Source: Cellulomonas sp. JZ18
Lineage (GTDB): Bacteria; Actinomycetota; Actinomycetes; Actinomycetales; Cellulomonadaceae
Assembly: GCF_009720485.1 (NCBI RefSeq)
Contig: NZ_CP045245.1
Span: forward strand, 620,001-684,000
DNA: 64,000 nt
Reading direction: 5' to 3'
Shown: one piece after another, positions 36,284 through 43,838 of the stretch
Numbering within the stretch: the first letter of the stretch is position 1
Layout: each line of letters begins with the position of its first letter
Made by a program: the position numbers and the translations under genes
Notes under the pieces: generated by a model
What the model was told of the DNA's origin: nothing
Databases searched by the model: none
The model's input: only the letters and a program-made list of their open reading frames with translations

Positions 36284-38019
36284 GCGCACTGGCCCAGGCG
36301 GGCGCCACCGACGGTCGCGTCGGGGCCGACGGTCGGACGTCCCGAGTTGTCCCGGCAGTCGAGGTCCCCCGCGACGGACGTCGCGCGCACGACCGGTCGG
36401 CTCCGGTTGCGGTCGAGGACGAGCCCGGCGCCGAGGACGTTGGGGACCGCGGTGCCGTCGCCCGCGCAGCCCCCGGCCGTCGGACGACCGCCGATGCGGA
36501 CGGCGCCCTGCGTGCCCAGGACGGTGACGTCGGCGAGCACGCGGGTGCCGCAGACGTGCACGGCGCGCGCCCAGGACGTCGTCAGGCCGCGGGAGAGCTC
36601 GGCGTCGACGACCTGCGGCGTGCCGCCGTGCACGTTGACCCAGCCGCCGCCGCGCGCCTGCTGCAGGACCAGCCGTGCCCCGGGCACGCCCTCGGGAGCG
36701 GCCACGTTGACCGCACCCGACACGTCGACCCGGCGCAGCCGCACGTCCGTGCCCTTGCCCCGCACGCTCCGCCCGACGGTGCCCCTCAGGTCCAGCGTCG
36801 CGACGCGGTCGAGGTGCACGCCGCCGCCGATCGTGCCGGCGAGCACCTCCGCGCGTGCACCCGGCCCGAGGTGCAGGTCGCCGGCGATGCGGCCGCCGAA
36901 GGACATGAAGTCGGTGGTCTGCACGTGCACGTCGCCGAGGACGGTCAGCGCCCGCACGTCGCAGCTCCCGGTCACCACGAGGTCCCCGGGCACGACCGTG
37001 GGCGGTCGCGCGTCCGCGCAGACGAACGGGTCGGGCACCGGCGCGGGGGCGGGCTCGGGCGGGGGCGCGTCCGCGCACTGCCCGGTGCGGGCGCCGCCGA
37101 CCCGGACCGAGCCCTGCACGGCCGGGGGCGCCGCGTTGTCCGCGCAGACGAGGTCGCCCGCCACGTCGACGTGCCCGACCGTCACGGACCCCGCTGCACC
37201 GCGCACCGTGAGGTCGCCGCCGTACGGGCTCTGCTCCTGCTGCCCGTCGTCGAGCCACTCGGGCGGGCCGTCGACCTCCACCTCGTGCACGTCGCCGAGG
37301 TGCACCGCGCCCCGGGTGTCCTCGACCACCACGTCCTGCTCGACGCGCGTCTCGGCGACGACGACCCCGTGCACGTCGCTGAGCGTCAGCGCGTCGTGCA
37401 GCCAGGAGTTGGCGACCTCCGCGGTCCCGCCGACGACCGTCACCGGGCCCTGCACCTCCGCGTCGTGCATCCGGAACCCCGGGTCCGGGTTCTCGCTCGT
37501 CCGCACGGGCAGGCGCACGTCGACGAGGCCGCCCACCCGCGCGCCGATGCCGATCTCGGACGCCGTGCCGACGACGTCGCCGCCGACCGTCCCGTCGACG
37601 CGTGCCCACACGGGGTCGGTGAAGCGGACGTCGCCGCCGATCTGCGAGTAGCGCGCGGTGAACAGGACGCCGTCGGCGACGTGCACGTCCCCGTCGACGC
37701 GCGTGTCCCACAGGTACACGTCGGCGCCGCCCTCCCAGCCGCCGGAGTGCGGGCCCACGTGCACGTCCCCCTGCACCCACGTCTCGTACAGGTCGCAGCC
37801 CTCCGTCAGGTACACGTCGCCCCGCACGGTGGTGCCCTGCAGAGCGCCGGCGTTCTCGGCCGTGCACGTCAGCGCGGGCGCCGCCGCGACCGCCGGGGAC
37901 GTCGGCCCGCCCGGCGGCGCCGGCGGTGCGTCGGCCGCCCCCGGCGCGGGCGCACCCGCCGTCAGCAGCAGCCCCGTCAGCGCGGCGAGCACCGCCGCGC
38001 GTGTCCTCGTCCTCAGCAC
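36280..38019 (-). CDS. Secreted beta-solenoid-like paralogue 3, double module
   Basis: A 579-residue protein with a signal peptide and two modules joined by a Pro-rich linker ('APPPEPAPAPVPDP', near residue 320). Module A is divergent: it lacks ARSVRG and GGWVN but keeps 'DVAGDLVC' and 'GGARTGQC'. Module B has all array signatures ('VVPGDLVVTGSC', 'VGRSVRGKG', 'VSGAVNVAAPE', 'GGWVNVHGG', 'SRGLTTSWARA', 'GGARLGQCA'). GTG 38019 follows a GGGGGAG Shine-Dalgarno 43 nt downstream of paralogue 4, the only non-overlapping junction in the array. Confidence 0.8.
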   Translation of the reverse strand: MLRTRTRAAVLAALTGLLLTAGAPAPGAADAPPAPPGGPTSPAVAAAPALTCTAENAGALQGTTVRGDVYLTEGCDLYETWVQGDVHVGPHSGGWEGGADVYLWDTRVDGDVHVADGVLFTARYSQIGGDVRFTDPVWARVDGTVGGDVVGTASEIGIGARVGGLVDVRLPVRTSENPDPGFRMHDAEVQGPVTVVGGTAEVANSWLHDALTLSDVHGVVVAETRVEQDVVVEDTRGAVHLGDVHEVEVDGPPEWLDDGQQEQSPYGGDLTVRGAAGSVTVGHVDVAGDLVCADNAAPPAVQGSVRVGGARTGQCADAPPPEPAPAPVPDPFVCADARPPTVVPGDLVVTGSCDVRALTVLGDVHVQTTDFMSFGGRIAGDLHLGPGARAEVLAGTIGGGVHLDRVATLDLRGTVGRSVRGKGTDVRLRRVDVSGAVNVAAPEGVPGARLVLQQARGGGWVNVHGGTPQVVDAELSRGLTTSWARAVHVCGTRVLADVTVLGTQGAVRIGGRPTAGGCAGDGTAVPNVLGAGLVLDRNRSRPVVRATSVAGDLDCRDNSGRPTVGPDATVGGARLGQCA

Positions 38020-38062
38020 GACTCCCCCTTGCGTCGGTCCTGCACAAGTCCCCGCGGGACGG

Positions 38063-38944
38063 TCAGGCGCACTGCCCCGTCCGCGCCCCGGCCACCGAGA
38101 CGTCGTCCAGGACCGCCGTGCGGTGGTTGGCACGGCAGTCCACGCCGCCGCCCACGTCCGTGGTCCCGAGGACGACGAGCCCGCGGTTGCGCTCGAGCAG
38201 CACGTCGCCGAGCAGCGTGCTGCGCGCGGGCGTGCGCGTCCGGTCCCAGTGCGGCTCGACGGGCTGGTACCAGAGGTCGCCGACGTGCACGCTGCCGCCG
38301 GTGCCCGCGACCGTGACGTCGTCCTCGGCCCGGACCTCCGACACGACGACCGACCGCGCCCAGCGCACCGTCACCCCGCGGCGCAGCCACGCCTGGTGCA
38401 GCAGCACGTGCCCACCCTGCCGGTTGAGCCACCCGCCGACCTCCGCCCGGCGCACCGTCAGGAAGCCCGCCCCGTCGGTGCCGGGCGTCGACACGTTGAC
38501 CGCCCCGGCCACCCGTACGTCGTGCAGGAGGAGGTCGTGCGCGAGGCCGCGCACGCTGCGTCCCACGTCCCCGGAGAGCGTCACCAGCCGGGGCCGGTCG
38601 AGGTGGACGCCACCCGCGATCTCGAGGGTCAGCTCGGCGCGCGTGCGCGGACCGATGTGGACGTCGCCGAGGACGCGCGAGAAGTAGACCCTGGTGACGA
38701 CGTCGGCGCCGATGTGCAGGTCGCCGAGCACGGTCAGGCGGGAGACGGCGTCGCAGCCCGGCTCGACACGCAGGTCGCCCGGGACGACGGTGTGGACGAC
38801 GAGGTCCAGGGAGTCGTCGCACACGACGGCCGGCGGCTGCGCGGGGGCGGGTGCCGCCGCGGCGGGGACGGCGAGCAGACCGGCCAGCAGCGCGAGCACC
38901 GCGGCCACCGCCCCGCGGCGCACGGTGCGCGTCCGGGCGCTCAC
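38063..38944 (-). CDS. Secreted beta-solenoid-like paralogue 4
   Basis: A 293-residue protein with a signal peptide ('VAAVLALLAGLLAVPAAAAP'). Signatures: 'VVPGDLRVEPGC', 'VGRSVRGLA', 'VAGAVNVSTPG', 'EVGGWLNRQGG', 'RRGVTVRWARS', 'DVGGGVDCRAN' and the ending 'GARTGQCA'. It is closest to paralogue 1 in the stretch around 'SVVVSEV-x-A-x-DDVTV' and in the Trp/Asp-rich insert before the last repeats. GTG 38944 overlaps the stop of paralogue 5 by GTGA. Confidence 0.8.
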   Translation of the reverse strand: MSARTRTVRRGAVAAVLALLAGLLAVPAAAAPAPAQPPAVVCDDSLDLVVHTVVPGDLRVEPGCDAVSRLTVLGDLHIGADVVTRVYFSRVLGDVHIGPRTRAELTLEIAGGVHLDRPRLVTLSGDVGRSVRGLAHDLLLHDVRVAGAVNVSTPGTDGAGFLTVRRAEVGGWLNRQGGHVLLHQAWLRRGVTVRWARSVVVSEVRAEDDVTVAGTGGSVHVGDLWYQPVEPHWDRTRTPARSTLLGDVLLERNRGLVVLGTTDVGGGVDCRANHRTAVLDDVSVAGARTGQCA

Positions 38945-39822
38945 GCGCACCGCCCGAGCCGGGCGCCGCCGACGGTCACGTCGCCGACGACGGGCGTGGT
39001 GGCGCCCCGGCAGTCGAGGTCCCCGGCGACGTCGGTGCCGTCGACGCGCACGTCCGGCCCGTTCTCGTGCAGGAGCAGGTTCGCGCCGAAGGCGTTGCGG
39101 ACCGGGGGCGTGCCCGGCGAGCACGGAGGGAGCCAGGGTGCGCCGCTCACGTGCACGGGGCCGCGCGCGCGGCGGACGGTGACGTCGGCGAGCACGGACG
39201 TCCCGCACACCGCTGCCCGGCGCGCCCACGACATCGTGAGCCCGCGGCGCAGGGTCGAGACGGCGACGTCCTGCGTGCCCCCGTAGAGGTTGACCCAGCC
39301 GCCGACCTCGGCGCCGACGAGCCGCACGCCGGTGAGGGTCGTCGCCTCGGGCACCGCGACGTTGAGCGCCCCGCCGACGCGCGTGCGCTCGATCTCGACC
39401 CGCGCCGCCCGACCCCGGATGCTGCGGGCGACGGAGCCCGTGGTGAGGTACAGCCGGTCGACGTCGTCGAGGTGGATGCCGCCGCCGACGTGCACGCCGG
39501 TCAGGGCCGCGATGGCGCCGGGGGCGAGGTGCACGTCGCCGTCCGTCCGCCCGGCGCCGTTGAGGAAGAGCCGGCTGCCCGGCGTCGTGCGGATCTCGCC
39601 GAGCACCGCCGTGTACCCGAGGACGCATTGCCCGTCGACGAGCAGGTCGCCGGCGACGAGCACGGGTGCGTCACGGACGCCGCTGCACACCGTGACGGGA
39701 GAGGTGACCGGCTGCGCGGGTGCGGCGGCGGGCGGTGCGCCCTCGGCCGGCGAGGCCGTGCCGGCCACCGCCGCCACCAGCGCGACGACCAGCGCCGCCG
39801 CGCGGGGGCGTCGCCGCGTCAC
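38941..39822 (-). CDS. Secreted beta-solenoid-like paralogue 5 (first gene of array)
   Basis: A 293-residue protein with a signal peptide ('AAALVVALVAAVAGTASPAEG'-type, residues 8-27). Signatures: 'LVAGDLLVDGQC', 'VARSIRGRA', 'VGGALNVAVPE', 'EVGGWVNLYGG', 'RRGLTMSWARR', 'DVAGDLDCRG' and the ending 'GGARLGRCA'. GTG 39822 overlaps the stop of a 16-codon ORF by GTGA, so translation may be coupled to that leader. As promoter-proximal gene it defines the 5' end of the array transcript. Confidence 0.8.
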   Translation of the reverse strand: MTRRRPRAAALVVALVAAVAGTASPAEGAPPAAAPAQPVTSPVTVCSGVRDAPVLVAGDLLVDGQCVLGYTAVLGEIRTTPGSRLFLNGAGRTDGDVHLAPGAIAALTGVHVGGGIHLDDVDRLYLTTGSVARSIRGRAARVEIERTRVGGALNVAVPEATTLTGVRLVGAEVGGWVNLYGGTQDVAVSTLRRGLTMSWARRAAVCGTSVLADVTVRRARGPVHVSGAPWLPPCSPGTPPVRNAFGANLLLHENGPDVRVDGTDVAGDLDCRGATTPVVGDVTVGGARLGRCA

Positions 39823-39869
39823 CGGTCGGGCCCGCTCGGCGCAGCCGTCGTCGTCCTGCTCCGTCGCAT
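39819..39869 (-). CDS. Possible 16-residue leader ORF of the solenoid array
   Basis: ATG 39869 opens a 16-codon ORF (MRRSRTTTAAPSGPDR) ending in TGA that overlaps the GTG of paralogue 5 by four bases, the same junction type as inside the array. A GGGGG stretch lies at a Shine-Dalgarno distance. The peptide has no recognisable feature. It may simply provide translational coupling. Confidence 0.35.
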   Translation of the reverse strand: MRRSRTTTAAPSGPDR

Positions 39870-40020
39870 GGCGCCCCCTGCCGTCGTCCGGTGGGTCCAG
39901 CGTGGCGGGTCCGGGCGAATCGGGGAATACCGGGCGACGGTTTCACCCGCTCCCGTCCGACCGTCGGGACCGCTGCCATCCCGGTGCGTGGTCGGGGCTG
40001 GCCGTGGCGGCACCGCCGGG
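39870..40020. promoter_or_regulatory. Divergent intergenic region between the solenoid array and the leader-peptide gene
   Basis: This region must hold the array promoter on the minus strand. The only AT-richer patches are around 39930-39955 (plus strand 'GGGGAATACCGGG' and 'GGTTTCACC'). I cannot assign -35 and -10 boxes with confidence and see no strong palindrome. Confidence 0.3.
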
Positions 40021-40022
40021 GC

Positions 40023-40028
40023 TAACCT
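40023..40028 (+). promoter_or_regulatory. -10 element of leaderless cysteine leader peptide
   Basis: TAACCT, 7-nt spacer, then GTG 40036. Same spacing as other leaderless starts in the window. Confidence 0.6.
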
Positions 40029-40035
40029 CTCGGCC

Positions 40036-40065
40036 GTGTCCTGGTCCCGGGTGTGTTGTCGCTGA
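40036..40065 (+). CDS. Leaderless cysteine leader peptide (VSWSRVCCR)
   Basis: A nine-codon ORF starting at GTG 40036 and ending TGA 40063-40065, placed exactly 7 nt after a -10 box. It contains two adjacent Cys codons, both TGT, which is rare here because Cys is almost always TGC. This is the layout of the cysteine-responsive attenuator peptides known in mycobacteria and other actinobacteria: ribosome stalling at scarce Cys-tRNA changes downstream expression. The controlled gene begins at 40138. Confidence 0.65.
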   Translation: MSWSRVCCR

Positions 40066-40137
40066 GCTGACGACCCCGCGCGCCCGCGGCCGACCGGCCC
40101 TCGTCGCGCACCCGGCACGACCCGAGGACCTCCTCCC

Positions 40138-40683
40138 GTGGCCCAGCCCGTTCTCGCGCGCACCCGCGCCCCGCACGTCCCCGCCGCTCCCGCCTCCTCC
40201 CGCGTGGAGGTCGCCGGTGCGGCCCCCGCTCCCGGTGCCGTCGAGCTGCGTCTCGACGCCGCCACCCTGACCGGGACCGGGGTGGCCCTCGCCGCCTCCC
40301 GCGCCGACGTCGTCCGCCTCGTCCACTCCGCGGCGCTGCCGACGCCGGCGTCCGTCCGCGCGCTCGTCGCGGTGCTCGAGGACGGGGTGCACGCCGTCGG
40401 CCGTGCTCGTTCCGACGTCCGGCTCGTGCTCGAGGTCGACGCGGTGGTCGCCGCCGACGAGGACGACGCCGCACGACGCCGCGAGCGGATCGCGTACGCC
40501 GAGGCGTTCTCCGGCGCGACCTGGGCCGCGACCGCGACGTGGCTCGTCGCGCCGGTGACCCGGCTGGTCGCCGAGGCCGCCGCCCTCGCCGCGCGCACGG
40601 GCGTCGACGCGGTCGCCCTCGCGCTCGTCGGCGCGTCCGCCGCGCACGCCCCCGCGGTCGCGGCGGCCGCGTCCGCCGGCTGA
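40138..40683 (+). CDS. Short luciferase-like (LLM) domain protein, possibly sulfur-related
   Basis: A 181-residue protein, GTG 40138, with a GAGGA Shine-Dalgarno about 9 nt upstream. 'ARSDVRLVLEVDAVVAADEDDARR'-type sequence (residues 95-118) and 'GVDAVALALVGAS' resemble the C-terminal half of flavin-dependent luciferase-like monooxygenases, including sulfonate monooxygenases, but the protein is only half the usual length and lacks the N-terminal flavin-binding half. The cysteine leader peptide upstream supports a sulfur-assimilation link. The N-terminal 30 residues are low complexity. Assignment is tentative. Confidence 0.5.
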   Translation: MAQPVLARTRAPHVPAAPASSRVEVAGAAPAPGAVELRLDAATLTGTGVALAASRADVVRLVHSAALPTPASVRALVAVLEDGVHAVGRARSDVRLVLEVDAVVAADEDDAARRRERIAYAEAFSGATWAATATWLVAPVTRLVAEAAALAARTGVDAVALALVGASAAHAPAVAAAASAG

Positions 40684-40801
40684 CCCCGCCGTCGCCCGTG
40701 CACCGGGCGCGGCCTGCGGGGCTGCGGGTGCGGTGGCCGGGCGGCCTGCCTAGCGTGGCCGGGACGGCGCCACCCGGGTGCCGGAGCGGACGGGAGGCAC
40801 C

Positions 40802-41308
40802 ATGGCGCACGAACCGCAGCACCTCGACCGGGACGAGGGCGTCAGGAAGGTCGCCGAGCTCATCAAGGACGTCCGGATCGCGATGCTGACGACCGTGGAC
40901 CCGTCGGGCGCGCTCGTGAGCCGGCCGATGGCCGTGCAGGACGTCGACTTCGACGGCGACCTGTGGTTCTTCACCGAGGCCGACAGCCACAAGACCGACG
41001 AGGTCCGTGGCGGCGGCCCGGCCAACGCGGCGTTCGCCGGGTCGACGCACTGGGTGTCGGTGTCGGGCACGGCCGAGGTCGTGCGCGACCAGGCGAAGAT
41101 CGAGGAGCTGTGGGGCCCGGCCGCGGAGGCGTGGTTCCCCGACGGCCCGACGACGCCCGGCGTGGCCCTGATCAAGCTCGAGGCCGAGAGCGCGGAGTAC
41201 TGGGAGTCGCCGGGCGGCCGGCTCGCGACGGCGATCAGCCTCGTCAAGGCGAAGGTGCGCGGCGAGCGGTACGACGGCGGGGAGAACGCCGAGGTCGACC
41301 TCAGCTGA
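40802..41308 (+). CDS. Pyridoxamine 5'-phosphate oxidase-fold protein (general stress protein 26-like)
   Basis: A 168-residue split-barrel flavin/F420-type protein. 'IAMLTTVDPSGALVSRPMAV' at residues 26-45, 'DLWFFTEADSHKTDEV' and 'YWESPGGRLATAISLVKAKV' are characteristic of the GSP26 group rather than true PdxH. Likely FMN or F420 binding; substrate unknown. ATG 40802 has a GGGAGG Shine-Dalgarno. TAGCGT at about 40750 is a plausible -10. Confidence 0.88.
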   Translation: MAHEPQHLDRDEGVRKVAELIKDVRIAMLTTVDPSGALVSRPMAVQDVDFDGDLWFFTEADSHKTDEVRGGGPANAAFAGSTHWVSVSGTAEVVRDQAKIEELWGPAAEAWFPDGPTTPGVALIKLEAESAEYWESPGGRLATAISLVKAKVRGERYDGGENAEVDLS

Positions 41309-41370
41309 CCGACCTCAGCCGACCGACCCGAGCCGGTCGACCGGGTCCCGTCGACCGGGTCTGACGACCG

Positions 41371-41404
41371 CGCGGTGCCCGGCCCGGCGGGGCCGGGCAC
41401 CGCG
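41371..41404. terminator. 15-bp perfect hairpin between convergent genes
   Basis: Arms 41371-41385 and 41390-41404 with a GGCG loop. It serves the stress-protein gene and the UvrA-like gene. Confidence 0.75.
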
Positions 41405-41415
41405 ACCGGGCGACG

Positions 41416-43695
41416 TCAGGCCGGCGCGCCGACCAGCCCGTGCCGAGCGGCGAGCGCGCGCCCGGTGAGCGACGCCTCCACCGCGACGAGGTCCGCGGGC
41501 GGTCCGGCGAACACGACGGTCCCGCCCTCGGACCCCGCACCCGGCCCCATGTCGAGCACGTGGTCGGCGCGCGAGATCACGTCGAGGTTGTGCTCGATCA
41601 CGACGACGGTGGAGCCCGCGTCGACGAACCGGTCGAGCAGGCCGATGAGCCGGTCGACGTCCGCCATGTGCAGGCCGCTGGTCGGCTCGTCGAGCACGTA
41701 GAGGTCGGCGGGGGAGCCGAGCTCGATCGCGAGCTTGAGCCGCTGGCGCTCCCCGCCGGACAGCGTCGACAGCGGCTGGCCGAGCGTGACGTAGCCGATG
41801 CCGACGTCGTCGAGGGCGGCGAGCGTCGCGGCGATCGCCTTCTCCGACCGCTCCGTGAAGAACTCGCGGGCGTCGGCCACCGACATCTCCAGCACGTCCG
41901 CGATGGACCGGCCGCGCAGGGTGTAGCCGAGCACCTCGTCGGTGAACCGGCGCCCGCCGCAGGTCTCGCACGGGCTCTTCATCGGCTCGAGCGTCCCGAG
42001 GTCGGTGTAGATGATGCCCAGGCCGTTGCAGGCCGGGCACGCGCCCTCGGAGTTCGCGCTGAACAGCGCCGGCTTGACGCCGTTCGCCTTGGCGAACGCC
42101 TTGCGGACGAGGTCCGCCATGCCGGTGAACGTGGCGGGGTTGGAGCGGCGCGAGCCGCGCGTGGTCGCCTGGTCGACGACGACCGCGTGCGGATGCTGGC
42201 GCGGCAGGACGCCGCGCACGAGCGAGCTCTTGCCGGAGCCCGCGACGCCGGTGACCGCGACGAGCACGCCGGTCGGGATCTCCACCGTGACGTCGCGCAG
42301 GTTGTGCAGCGTCGCGTGCGCGACGGTGAGCGACCCCGCTGGCGTGCGCGGGTCGGTCTTCAGCGGCTGGTGGCGCGCCATGTGCTCGCCCGTGACCGTC
42401 CCCGACGTGAGCAGGCCGGCGACGTCGCCCTCGTAGACGACGCGGCCGCCCGCCGCACCCGCGCCCGGGCCGACGTCGACCACGTGGTCCGCGATCTCGA
42501 TGACCTCGGGCTTGTGCTCCACCACCAGCACGGTGTTGCCCTTGTCGGTGAGCGCGCGCAGCAGCTCGTTCATGCGGTGCACGTCGTGCGGGTGCAGGCC
42601 CGTGCTCGGCTCGTCGAAGACGTACGTGACGTCCGTCAGCGCCGAGCCCAGGTGACGCACCATCTTCACGCGCTGCGACTCCCCGCCGGACAGCGACGTG
42701 CTCTCGCGCGCGAGGCTCAGGTACCCGAGGCCGATGTGCACGAGCGCGTCGAGCCGGTCGGCGATGTCGTCGAGCAGGGGCCGGTACTCCGGGGCGTCGA
42801 GGTCGCGCACCCAGCGCGCGAGCTCGCTGACCTGCATGGCCGTGCACTCGGCGATGGACCGACCGCCGACCAGGCTGGTGCGCGCGGCCTCGCTCAGGCG
42901 CGTGCCGCCGCAGTCGGGGCACGCGCCGCGCGTCGAGATGCGCTCGACCGCGGCCCGCACGTGCGGCTGCAGCTGCTCCGGGTTCTTCGTCAGGTACGAG
43001 CGGCGCAGCTTGGTGATGAGGCCCTCGTACGTGAAGGACGCACCGCCCGCGTCGACCTTCGGCGGCTTGCCCTCCGGCCCGTGCAGGAGGATGCGGCGCT
43101 GCTCCGGGGTGTACGTGGAGATCTTCGCGTCGGGGTCGAAGAAGCCCGAGCTCACGAAGATCCGCCAGTACCACCCGTCGACCTGGTAGTTCGGGAAGTC
43201 GATCGCGCCCTCGTTCAGGCTCTTGTCCGGGTGGACCAGCGCGTCCTCGTCGATCGCCGCGACCGACCCGACGCCCTCGCAGCCCGGGCACCAGCCGCGC
43301 GGGTCGTTGAACGAGAACGCGGTCGGCGTGCCGAGGTTCGGCGTCCCGAGGCGCGCCCACAGGCGCCGGAGCATCGCGTAGGCGTCCGTGACGGTGCCGA
43401 CGGTGGAGCGGGCGTTGCCGCCCATCGGCTCCTGGTCGACGACGATCGACGCGGTGAGGCCGGTCAGGGAGTCGGCGTCGGGCTGCGCGCTCTGCGGCAG
43501 GAAGTTCTGCACGAACGCGCTGTGGGTCTCGTTGAGCAGCCGCTGCGACTCGGCGGCGATCGTGTCGAACGCGATCGACGACTTGCCGGAGCCGGACACG
43601 CCGGTGAACACGGTGAGGCGGCGCTTGGGCACGTCGAGGTCGACGTCCTGCAGGTTGTTCTCACGGGCACCGCGGATGGCGATGACGTCGGGCAC
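41416..43695 (-). CDS. UvrA-like ABC ATPase (short UvrA paralogue, drug-resistance type)
   Basis: A 759-residue protein, shorter than repair UvrA (about 950). Two ABC ATPase halves are seen: Walker A 'TGVSGSGKSS' and 'TGVAGSGKSS', signatures 'SLSGGESQRV' and 'TLSGGERQRL', and zinc-finger remnants 'CPDCGG', 'CPACNG' and 'CETCGG'. The length and shortened UvrB-binding region match class II/III UvrA paralogues such as DrrC that give self-resistance to DNA-intercalating drugs. GTG 43695 follows a GAGGAG Shine-Dalgarno. Divergent from a MerR regulator. Confidence 0.9.
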   Translation of the reverse strand: MPDVIAIRGARENNLQDVDLDVPKRRLTVFTGVSGSGKSSIAFDTIAAESQRLLNETHSAFVQNFLPQSAQPDADSLTGLTASIVVDQEPMGGNARSTVGTVTDAYAMLRRLWARLGTPNLGTPTAFSFNDPRGWCPGCEGVGSVAAIDEDALVHPDKSLNEGAIDFPNYQVDGWYWRIFVSSGFFDPDAKISTYTPEQRRILLHGPEGKPPKVDAGGASFTYEGLITKLRRSYLTKNPEQLQPHVRAAVERISTRGACPDCGGTRLSEAARTSLVGGRSIAECTAMQVSELARWVRDLDAPEYRPLLDDIADRLDALVHIGLGYLSLARESTSLSGGESQRVKMVRHLGSALTDVTYVFDEPSTGLHPHDVHRMNELLRALTDKGNTVLVVEHKPEVIEIADHVVDVGPGAGAAGGRVVYEGDVAGLLTSGTVTGEHMARHQPLKTDPRTPAGSLTVAHATLHNLRDVTVEIPTGVLVAVTGVAGSGKSSLVRGVLPRQHPHAVVVDQATTRGSRRSNPATFTGMADLVRKAFAKANGVKPALFSANSEGACPACNGLGIIYTDLGTLEPMKSPCETCGGRRFTDEVLGYTLRGRSIADVLEMSVADAREFFTERSEKAIAATLAALDDVGIGYVTLGQPLSTLSGGERQRLKLAIELGSPADLYVLDEPTSGLHMADVDRLIGLLDRFVDAGSTVVVIEHNLDVISRADHVLDMGPGAGSEGGTVVFAGPPADLVAVEASLTGRALAARHGLVGAPA

Positions 43696-43838
43696 GGCTG
43701 CTCCTCGGGGCGGGGTGGGCGGCACGGCGGTACCGACCGGCGGGGGAGCCCGGAGTCACCGGGTCCCGGCCGGCCGGGGGACGCTTCGAGCGTACGGTTG
43801 ACGTACACGTGCAGGGTTGCGGCAGAAGCGGCCAGGGG
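43696..43838. promoter_or_regulatory. Divergent promoter region, UvrA-like / MerR
   Basis: It contains TTGACG (43798-43803, plus strand) and two CGTAC blocks (43791-43795 and 43802-43806) at 11-bp pitch, one helical turn, on the same face of DNA. These are candidate sites for the MerR regulator. The exact -10 boxes are not clear. Confidence 0.4.
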
